Origin: Planctomycetota bacterium
GTDB taxonomy: Bacteria > Planctomycetota > UBA1135 > GCA-002686595
Direction: 5' to 3'
NCBI GenBank assembly: GCA_022447405.1
Contig: JAKVCE010000113.1
Span: 1 to 7,000, forward strand
DNA: 7,000 bases
Shown here one piece after another: positions 1 through 5,574 of this stretch. The notes below the pieces were generated by a model. The model saw nothing but the letters and a program-made list of their open reading frames with translations. It did no database searches and was not told the origin of the DNA. The first letter of the stretch is position 1. Every line of letters starts with the position of its first letter. The position numbers and the translations under genes were made by a program.

Positions 1-778
1 CGGCAGCTTCACGCGCCTTCAGTTCACCCCTGACCTCCTGCCCTCTGACCTCGTTGGGACCGAGATCTACCACGCCAAGGACGGCAGCTTCAGCGTCAGG
101 AAGGGCCCGGGCTTTGTGAACTTCATCCTCGCTGACGAGATCAACCGCGCCCCCGCGAAGGTGCAGTCCGCTCTCCTCGAGGCCATGCAAGAGCGGCAGG
201 TCTCTATCGGCGGCGAGACCCTCGCCTTGCCCACGCCCTTTCTCGTGCTCGCGACGCAGAACCCCTTAGAGCAGGAGGGGACCTATCCGTTACCCGAGGC
301 GCAGCTTGACCGCTTCGCGTTGAAGGTCATCGTCGATTACCCGAACCGTGATGAGGAGGCTCAGATCCTGGAGCGCATGGCGAACACCAAGCAGGTGCAG
401 TCCGCGCGCGAGGTCGTGAGCCTCGCGCAGGTGGAGGAGGCGAGGGGCCTCGTCGATCACGTCGCGCTCGACCCGCGCCTCGCCCAGTACCTCGTCGACC
501 TCGTCTTCGCGACGCGGGATCCGAGCGCCGCCGACCTCCCTGAGCTCGCCTCCAGGATTCAGTACGGCGGCAGCCCGCGCGCGACCATCTGGCTCGCGCT
601 CTGCTCACGTGCTCACGCGCTCATCAGCGGCCGGAGCTTCGTCACTCCCACAGACATCAAGAGCGTCGCTGTAGAGGTCTTGCGTCACCGCGTGGTGCCG
701 ACCTACGAGGCGGAGGCAGAGGGCCTCGACTCAGACGCCCTCGTCGCCCGCGTGCTCGAGACGGTGCCCGTCCCTTAG
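1..778 (+). CDS. moxR: MoxR-family AAA+ ATPase, 5' end missing
   Basis: The frame is open from base 2 to the TAG at 776-778, giving 258 visible residues of a family usually a little over 300 long. The missing part lies left of the window and should carry Walker A. The visible part begins with the typical RLQFTPDLLPSDLVGTEIY segment. Then come Walker B LADEINRAP (Asp-Glu codons at 134-139), QSALLEAMQE, sensor 1 ATQNP (251-265), the arginine-finger region EAQLDRF (Arg codon 311-313) and the sensor 2 region GSPRA (Arg codon 578-580). The GTG at 116 is internal, since conserved sequence runs upstream of it. MoxR ATPases are cytoplasmic, hexamer-forming proteins thought to remodel or help assemble VWA-domain partners; four or more such candidate partners or accessory proteins follow here. 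Family assignment is secure; the substrate is inferred from the neighbours. Confidence 0.97.
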   Translation, partial: GSFTRLQFTPDLLPSDLVGTEIYHAKDGSFSVRKGPGFVNFILADEINRAPAKVQSALLEAMQERQVSIGGETLALPTPFLVLATQNPLEQEGTYPLPEAQLDRFALKVIVDYPNRDEEAQILERMANTKQVQSAREVVSLAQVEEARGLVDHVALDPRLAQYLVDLVFATRDPSAADLPELASRIQYGGSPRATIWLALCSRAHALISGRSFVTPTDIKSVAVEVLRHRVVPTYEAEAEGLDSDALVARVLETVPVP

Positions 779-799
779 GCCCCCGTTCGCGCAGGCTTC

Positions 800-1732
800 G
801 TGGAAGTGAGAGAGCGAAACGCAGCGGTCCTCTCACCCGAGCTCTTGGCGCGGGTGCACCAGATCCACATCCGCACTCATCGCCTCGTGTCCACGGCCCT
901 CGCGGGCGGCTACCGCTCGACCTTCCGCGGCTCAGGGCTCGAGTTTGAGGAGGTGCGCCCTTACATGCCCGGGGACGACGTGCGCTCCATCGATTGGAAC
1001 GTCACGGCGCGCGCGGGCGAGGCCTACGTGAAGTCCTTCCGTGAGGAGCGCGAGCTCACCCTGAACCTCGTCCTGGACACAGGCTCGACGATGGACTTCG
1101 GGAGCCAAGGCTGGTCGAAGCGTGAGGCGGCGGCCCAGCTCGCCTGCCTCGTCTCCTTCATCGCGATGCGGCACTCAGACCGAGTCGGCCTCTCGCTCTT
1201 CGGGGAAGAGCCCGGCGCGCACATGCGCCCTGACAAGGGACGTGGTCACGCGCTGAGGTTGGTCCGGGAGGTCCTGACCGCGCCCGCAGCCGTCGGTCAG
1301 ACGGACCTCCTCTCTGTTCTCCAGCAGGCCAATCGCGCGATCCGCGGACGCAGCGTGCTCTTCCTCGTCAGCGACTTCCTCTGTCTCCTGCACGGCGAGA
1401 GTGAGGAGTGTGTCGACGAGCTCTCGCGCCTCGCGCGCACCCACGATGTGATCGCAGTGCGGGTCGTCGATCCGCTCGAGGAGGAGCTGCCAGCTGCAGG
1501 CCTCGTGCGCCTCGCTCCCATCGCGGGGGGCAAGCAGCGCGAGCTCGACGCCTCGGCGGCCTCCGTGCGTGAGCGCTGGCGAGACGAGGCGACTGAGCGC
1601 AGGGAGAAGATCGAGGAGCTCTTGGCACGCGCACGGGTAGACCTCTTCTCCATCCCGACCGTCGGAGACCTCGGTGAGCCGGTCCAGGAGTTCTTCCGGA
1701 GGCGACAAGCGCGCCGAGGAGGGGGGGCATGA
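800..1732 (+). CDS. DUF58 protein with degenerate VWA-type metal site
   Basis: This 310-residue, apparently soluble protein has the DUF58 hallmark at residues 37-71: GYRSTFRGSGLEFEEVR, then YMPGDDVRSIDWNVTAR. A VWA-like fold follows, with the first metal loop at 93-98 (DTGSTM), a Thr at 168 (GQTDL) and VSDF at 190-193. The usual D-x-S-x-S is here D93-x-G95-x-T97, so the first serine is glycine and the second is threonine. The C-terminus (250-310) is charged and helical. No start codon lies between the moxR stop and the GTG at 800; GTG 806 is an alternative, and neither has a strong Shine-Dalgarno sequence. DUF58 genes directly after moxR are a recurring arrangement, and the product is the likely cytoplasmic partner of MoxR. 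Its biochemical role is unknown. The gene lies 21 bases after moxR and overlaps the next gene by 4 bases. Confidence 0.95.
   Translation: MEVRERNAAVLSPELLARVHQIHIRTHRLVSTALAGGYRSTFRGSGLEFEEVRPYMPGDDVRSIDWNVTARAGEAYVKSFREERELTLNLVLDTGSTMDFGSQGWSKREAAAQLACLVSFIAMRHSDRVGLSLFGEEPGAHMRPDKGRGHALRLVREVLTAPAAVGQTDLLSVLQQANRAIRGRSVLFLVSDFLCLLHGESEECVDELSRLARTHDVIAVRVVDPLEEELPAAGLVRLAPIAGGKQRELDASAASVRERWRDEATERREKIEELLARARVDLFSIPTVGDLGEPVQEFFRRRQARRGGGA
1716..1722 (+). promoter_or_regulatory. Shine-Dalgarno for the DUF4381-like gene
   Basis: GAGGAGG lies 6 bases before ATG 1729 and 9 before ATG 1732, inside the end of the DUF58 gene. It supports re-initiation at the ATGA overlap but does not decide between the two adjacent ATG codons. 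Confidence 0.7.
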
Positions 1733-2547
1733 TGAGCCTCTTCCTGCTGCTCTTTGCCGCCGCGGACCTTGAGGTCGTGGTCGCTGGCGAGAGCTTTGAG
1801 ATCGGGCAGCCCATCCGCTGTGAGGTCTCCTTGGACGCGCTGGAGGGAGGGTCGGAGGCCTTGTCCTTGGGCCGCTTTGAGCCCGGCCTCTCCTGGTTCG
1901 TCGCAGATGAGCCTGCGCTCCACCGGAGCTCAGACGGAGCGCGGACGCTGAGCTGGACCGTCCTAGCCCTCGAGCCGGACGCCGGCCCCTTGCCGGTCCC
2001 GAGCCTGGAGTCGGACGGCGCGCCCATCGCCCTCGTCGCGCCGAGCGTCTCCGTCGTCGCGGCCCTCGGAGGAGGTGAGGACGCGCCCCGTCCCGCGCGC
2101 GGCTTCTACATCCCAGAGTTGGCGAGAGCGGACGCCTCACAGCTCCCGCTCTTCCTCGGCGGCGTCGCCGCGCTCTGCCTCGCGCTCATCATGTGGCGCG
2201 TCCTGCGTCGAAGCGGGCCTCTGATGCCCGAGCCGGAGAGCCTGGCAGAGCGCTTCGCCAAGCTCGAGCGGCCGATCGACGGAGACGATCCGCGAGTGGG
2301 GGATTGGCACGGAGAGCTCGCGCAGATCCTGCGCGTCGCGCACGGCGACGAACAGTCTGGCTGGAGTGACGAGGAGTGGGTGGAGCGAGCGGAGCTCAGC
2401 GCGGAGCTGCGCGACGAGTTGAGGGCGCTCTTCGATGTATGCGCCGCGGTGAGATACGGCGGCGCGCGGCCTACGCGCTTCGCCGTGGAGGAGACCCTCG
2501 AGCGCGCTCGCACCTTGGTCACCGGCGCAGAGGAGGTGGCCGCTTGA
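1729..2547 (+). CDS. One-pass membrane protein, DUF4381-like position, with BatD-like layout
   Basis: The product is 272 residues. It starts with a short hydrophobic stretch (3-12, SLFLLLFAAA) that could be a signal peptide or anchor. A beta-rich region of about 15-110 follows, beginning LEVVVAGESFEIGQPIRCEV, which resembles the opening strands of BatD-type Ig-like domains. There is one clear membrane helix at 139-158, followed by basic residues (RVLRRS), so the C-terminus should be cytoplasmic. The helical tail of 170-268 includes GELAQIL, SDEEWVERAEL and a final Arg-Phe-Ala-x-Glu helix, as in the cytoplasmic tails of DUF4381 and BatD proteins. Position between the DUF58 gene and batA supports a DUF4381-like assignment. 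The family call rests on layout and context, as there is no catalytic motif. The start is ATG 1729 (ATGA overlap, Shine-Dalgarno 6 bases upstream); ATG 1732 is an equal alternative. Confidence 0.85.
   Translation: MMSLFLLLFAAADLEVVVAGESFEIGQPIRCEVSLDALEGGSEALSLGRFEPGLSWFVADEPALHRSSDGARTLSWTVLALEPDAGPLPVPSLESDGAPIALVAPSVSVVAALGGGEDAPRPARGFYIPELARADASQLPLFLGGVAALCLALIMWRVLRRSGPLMPEPESLAERFAKLERPIDGDDPRVGDWHGELAQILRVAHGDEQSGWSDEEWVERAELSAELRDELRALFDVCAAVRYGGARPTRFAVEETLERARTLVTGAEEVAA
2531..2538 (+). promoter_or_regulatory. Strong Shine-Dalgarno that fixes the TTG start of batA
   Basis: AGGAGGTG is a full match to the 16S rRNA 3' end complement. The core AGGAGG ends 7 bases before TTG 2544, the codon that overlaps the preceding TGA. 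No ATG or GTG sits at a proper distance in the batA frame, so this site is the main reason for choosing TTG as the start. Confidence 0.75.
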
Positions 2548-3593
2548 GCGTCGCTCAGACCGAGGCCACCGTGCAGTCAGCCGCGGAGGAGAGCCTGAAG
2601 TTGTGGGGGAACATCTCCCTCGGAGACCCCTGGTTCCTAGGCTTCCTGCCGCTCCTCCTCATCTACTTCTTCCTGCGCTCGCGCCGCGGCGGAGGGGTCG
2701 CAGGTCGCGTCCCCGTGCTGCCGACTGAGCGGGTCATGAGCCTGCGACAGCGCGTCAGCTGGGTGCCGAGCGTGCTCAACGCCTCGGCGGTCATCCTCGT
2801 GGTCATCGCCCTCGCGCGCCCGCTCGAGGGAGACGTGGAGACGAGCACTGAGACCGAGGGGGTCGACATCGCCCTCGTCCTCGACCGCTCAAGCTCGATG
2901 GAGGCGGACGACCTCGAGGCCGGCCGCACCCGCCTCGACGTCGTGAAGGAGGTCGTCGCAGACTTCGCTGAGCGGCGCATGACGGACGAAGAGGGGGCGA
3001 GCGACAACGTCGCGCTGTTCTCCTTCGCGCGCTTCCCGCAGCAGCTCTGTCCGTTCACCCTCGACGTCGACGCGGTCAAGGGCTTCCTCGGCGAGGTGGA
3101 GCTCGTGCGTCACCGAGAGGAGGACGGGACCGGGATCGGGATCGCGCTCGCGAAGGCGGTCGCCGTCTTGCGCGAGTCTGAGGCCGAGTCCCGAGTCGTC
3201 GTGCTGCTCACGGACGGCGAGAACAACCTGCCGATGATCCCGCCGAGCGAGGCCGGGGAGATGGCGGCGGAGGAGGGCATCCGCGTCTACACAGTCTTCG
3301 CAGGGCGTTTCGTCTTCGACCCCTTCGGCAGGCGCATGCGCTCCGAGCAGCTGATCGACACCACCGAGCTCAAGCGAATCGCAGAGCTCACGGACGGCCG
3401 CTTCTTCCGAGCGCGTGACAAGGAGGCGCTCGAGGCCGCCTACGCTGAGATCGAGGCGCTGGAGAAGACGCCGCTCGAGGAGCAGCGCTTCGTCGAGCAC
3501 TACGACCTCTACTTCAACTTCCTCCTCTGGGCGTTCATCGCCTGGGTCCTCGGCTGGGCCTCGGAGTTCACGTGGGCGAGGAGGCTGCCGTGA
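2544..3593 (+). CDS. batA: BatA-type membrane-anchored VWA protein
   Basis: I place the start at TTG 2544, which overlaps the previous stop as TTGA and sits 7 bases after AGGAGGTG. This gives 349 residues. An ATG at 2376 is in frame but deep inside the previous gene, and GTG 2571 is a weaker alternative. Residues 29-45 (DPWFLGFLPLLLIYFF) and about 74-92 are two N-terminal membrane helices. The VWA domain covers about 105-300 and has an intact metal site: D114-x-S116-x-S118 (LDRSSSM), T196 (DGTGIG) and D224 (LTDGENN). RIAELTDGRFFRA and AEIEALEKT near the end are typical of BatA, and a last hydrophobic segment lies at 322-339. The VWA domain should sit between the second and last helices. About 28 residues precede the first helix, more than BatA proteins usually have. 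The gene is coupled to both neighbours by 4-base overlaps. Confidence 0.95.
   Translation: MSVAQTEATVQSAAEESLKLWGNISLGDPWFLGFLPLLLIYFFLRSRRGGGVAGRVPVLPTERVMSLRQRVSWVPSVLNASAVILVVIALARPLEGDVETSTETEGVDIALVLDRSSSMEADDLEAGRTRLDVVKEVVADFAERRMTDEEGASDNVALFSFARFPQQLCPFTLDVDAVKGFLGEVELVRHREEDGTGIGIALAKAVAVLRESEAESRVVVLLTDGENNLPMIPPSEAGEMAAEEGIRVYTVFAGRFVFDPFGRRMRSEQLIDTTELKRIAELTDGRFFRARDKEALEAAYAEIEALEKTPLEEQRFVEHYDLYFNFLLWAFIAWVLGWASEFTWARRLP
3578..3584 (+). promoter_or_regulatory. Shine-Dalgarno for batB
   Basis: GAGGAGG lies 5 bases before GTG 3590, within the last codons of batA. It favours GTG 3590 over the in-frame GTG at 3572, which has only GGAG (3563-3566) upstream. Confidence 0.7.
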
Positions 3594-4606
3594 GCGCAGG
3601 CTTTGAGCTCTTGCGGCCTTGGGCCACTCCGCTGCTCCTCGTCGCTGCGGCGCTCGGCGTCTTGGGCGTCGTCTCCTTGGCTTGGCGCGCGCGCTCCCGC
3701 GCTCGCTTGGTGAGCGAGCGACACTTGCGTCGCTTCCTCCCGGACTTCTCCATGGGCCGCGCGCGCGTGAAGGTGATCCTGGCCATGCTGGGAGCCGTCG
3801 GGATGGGGCTCGCGCTCTTGGGACCGGTCAGGGGATACACCCTGCGAGAGGTGCAGCGCAGGGGCGTGGACCTCGTCCTGTGCCTGGACACCTCGCGCTC
3901 CATGTGGGTGCAGGACCTCAAGCCCGACCGCCTCTCGCGCGCGCAGCGTGAGATGCGCGGGCTCCTCGAGCTCCTCGAGGGAGACCGCGTGGGGGTCATC
4001 GCTTTCAGCGGTGATGCGCGCCTGGTCGCTCCCTTGACCCACGACCGCACGACCCTCACCCACTTCATCGAGACGCTCTCGCCGGAAGACAACATGCGCG
4101 GCGGGACCCACGTCGGTGGCGCGCTGGATCGCGCGCTCGAGCTCTTCGACGGCAGGACGGGCTCACATGAGGCGATCTGTCTCTTGACGGACGGCGAGGA
4201 CCTCGAGGGCGGCGGGCTGCAGGCCGCAGAGCTCGCGGCTGAGCGAGGCATCCGGGTCTATGTGGTCGGGATGGGGACGAGCGACGGCGGGAAGATCCCC
4301 CTCGGGGGCGGCTTCGTCCGGGACGAGACAGGCCAAGAGGTCGTGTCCGCGCTCAACGGCGAGACGCTCAGGGCGATCGCGGACGCCACCGGGGGAGAGT
4401 ACCTCTCGGCGGAGACCTCGCCCTTCCCCTTGGAAGAGCTCTATGAGAAGCGCATCTCACGGCTGGACTCGCGCGACCTCTGGGCGGGCAAGGTGCGGGT
4501 CCCGCATGACCGCTACCAGTGGCCGCTCGTCATCGCGCTCGCGTGCATGATCACGGGCTTCGGGATGCGCGAACAGAGGAAGCGATCAGGAGGCTCGTCT
4601 CAATGA
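3590..4606 (+). CDS. batB: BatB-type membrane-anchored VWA protein
   Basis: The preferred start is GTG 3590, which forms a GTGA overlap with the batA stop and lies 5 bases after GAGGAGG; GTG 3572 in the same frame is less likely. The product is 338 residues. Membrane helices are visible at about 11-31 and 60-79, then a VWA domain at 93-285 and a C-terminal helix at about 310-326. The metal site is canonical: D100-x-S102-x-S104 (LDTSRSM), T173 (GGTHVGGAL) and D201 (LLTDGED). Further BatB features are VGVIAFSGDA, the glycine-rich IPLGGGFVRDETG and the ADATGGEYL segment. BatA and BatB are paired paralogues in Bat operons and are thought to form a membrane complex; the ligand or partner is unknown. 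The C-terminal tail is short and basic (REQRKRS). Confidence 0.95.
   Translation: MSAGFELLRPWATPLLLVAAALGVLGVVSLAWRARSRARLVSERHLRRFLPDFSMGRARVKVILAMLGAVGMGLALLGPVRGYTLREVQRRGVDLVLCLDTSRSMWVQDLKPDRLSRAQREMRGLLELLEGDRVGVIAFSGDARLVAPLTHDRTTLTHFIETLSPEDNMRGGTHVGGALDRALELFDGRTGSHEAICLLTDGEDLEGGGLQAAELAAERGIRVYVVGMGTSDGGKIPLGGGFVRDETGQEVVSALNGETLRAIADATGGEYLSAETSPFPLEELYEKRISRLDSRDLWAGKVRVPHDRYQWPLVIALACMITGFGMREQRKRSGGSSQ
4588..4593 (+). promoter_or_regulatory. Shine-Dalgarno for batC
   Basis: AGGAGG lies 9 bases before ATG 4603, inside the end of batB. It supports the start at the ATGA overlap over any start further upstream within batB. Confidence 0.7.
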
Positions 4607-5574
4607 ACGCGCAGCTCTTGACCCTCATCGCCGTCGCGGCGCTCGCCGACCGCGCAGACTCGCCCGAGGCGCTCGTCGGGGTCGCGCGAGAGGTGTCGAC
4701 GCTCTGCGAGGCAGGAGACTTTGACGCGGCGCGAGCGCGCTTGGACGCGCACGACGACGCGCTCGCCTCCATGGAGCCCTTGAGCTGGCGAGAGCGGCTC
4801 CGCCGCGGACCCGTCGCGAGCTTCGAGGAGCGCGCGCTCCCAGCGGACGCGCGGGGCGTGATGGAGATGCAGGCGGGAGAGCTAGAGGTCGCGGTCGATG
4901 CCCTCGAGGCGGCGCGCGCCCAGGCGGGACCTGGGAAGCTCCGCGAGGACGCGACCTATGACTTGGGCGTGCTCTTCTTGGAAGAGGGTGAGCGCTTCAG
5001 GGCTTTGATCCCCGAGATCAGCGGCTCACCTGCTGGCCCCTCACCCGCTCCGGCGGACGCAGAGGACGCGCCGGACCCGCTCGAGGAGGCGAGGAAGCGC
5101 TACCTCAAGGCCCGCGAGTGGTTCGCGGAGCGATTGCTCTTGGACTGGCGCGACGAGGACACGCGCGCGAACGCCGAGCTCGTACAGCGGCGCCTGCGCG
5201 AGCTGGATGAGATCGAGCGCGAGCGCGAGGAGCAGGAGCAAGAGCAGCAGCAGGAGCAGCGGGACGGGGACGACCCCCAAGAGAGCGAGGAGGAGGGAGA
5301 GGAGACCTCGGAGGACGAGCAGCAGCAGGGCGAGGACAGCCCTGAGAACGCCGAGGGTGAGCGCGAGCCTGAAGAGCCCGAGGGCGAAGAGCAGGAGCCC
5401 GAAGAGGAAGAGCAGGCTGAGGAGGAAGAGGAGGCAGAGCAGGAGGAGGTGCACCTCACCCAGGAGGAGATGCAGCGACTTCTCGAGGCCCTGCGTGAGA
5501 TCGAAGAAGAAGGTGAGAAGGTGCAAGAGGCCCTGCGGCGCATCGGACGTCAGAATGTGGATCGAGACTGGTGA
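4603..5574 (+). CDS. batC: BatC-type TPR-like protein with long acidic linker
   Basis: ATG 4603 overlaps the batB stop as ATGA and follows AGGAGG by 9 bases, giving 323 residues; the open frame extends back to 4519 only inside batB. Residues 4-15 are hydrophobic (QLLTLIAVAALA) and may be a weak signal peptide or anchor, but there is no lipobox. Helical, TPR-like pairs cover about 24-54 and 84-205, including DATYDLGVLFLEEGE and DEDTRANAELVQRRL, the latter like the last repeat of BatC proteins. They are interrupted by a Pro/Ala-rich loop at 141-160. Residues 201-282 are a low-complexity linker in which about 45 of 82 residues are Glu or Asp. The end (284-323, LTQEEMQRLLEALREIEEEG to DRDW) is the conserved BatC-type C-terminal helix finishing in Asp-Trp. 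It is probably a scaffold or adaptor; it has no catalytic motif. Confidence 0.9.
   Translation: MNAQLLTLIAVAALADRADSPEALVGVAREVSTLCEAGDFDAARARLDAHDDALASMEPLSWRERLRRGPVASFEERALPADARGVMEMQAGELEVAVDALEAARAQAGPGKLREDATYDLGVLFLEEGERFRALIPEISGSPAGPSPAPADAEDAPDPLEEARKRYLKAREWFAERLLLDWRDEDTRANAELVQRRLRELDEIEREREEQEQEQQQEQRDGDDPQESEEEGEETSEDEQQQGEDSPENAEGEREPEEPEGEEQEPEEEEQAEEEEEAEQEEVHLTQEEMQRLLEALREIEEEGEKVQEALRRIGRQNVDRDW
5203..5448 (+). repeat. Purine-rich low-complexity tract encoding the BatC acidic linker
   Basis: This is a run of GAG, GAA, CAG and GAC codons with a strong purine bias on the + strand, encoding residues 201-282 of batC. The units are irregular (EQEQQQEQ, EEEGEE, EEQEPEEEEQ, EEEEE), so it is a compositional repeat and not a tandem array of fixed period. 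The reading frame is kept throughout. Such tracts can vary in length by slippage, which is inference here. The opposite strand is open through this stretch, but gives only a leucine-rich shadow with no support as a gene. Confidence 0.8.

Noticed and set aside
779..799. Possible promoter or terminator between moxR and the DUF58 gene
   Set aside because: Only 21 bases, with no hairpin plus T-run and no recognisable -35/-10 pair.
1175..2140. Long open frame on the minus strand (321 codons)
   Set aside because: It is Arg/Ser/Pro-rich shadow translation opposite the DUF58 gene and gene 3, both well supported; typical of high-G+C coding DNA.
2376..2543. In-frame upstream extension of batA to ATG 2376
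   Set aside because: It would lie wholly inside gene 3, its translation is Arg/Gly-rich without features, and the TTG at 2544 has an ideal Shine-Dalgarno and overlap.
3964..3980. Small inverted repeat CCTCGAG/CTCGAGG in batB
   Set aside because: Seven-base stem with a 3-base loop, produced by repeated CTC-GAG codons (Leu-Glu); no sign of a regulatory role.
3509..4251. Overlapping minus-strand open frames opposite batA/batB
   Set aside because: They lie opposite conserved VWA domains and have biased composition with no recognisable motif.
4519..4602. In-frame upstream extension of batC
   Set aside because: It lies within the batB coding end; ATG 4603 has AGGAGG upstream and the ATGA overlap seen at other junctions.
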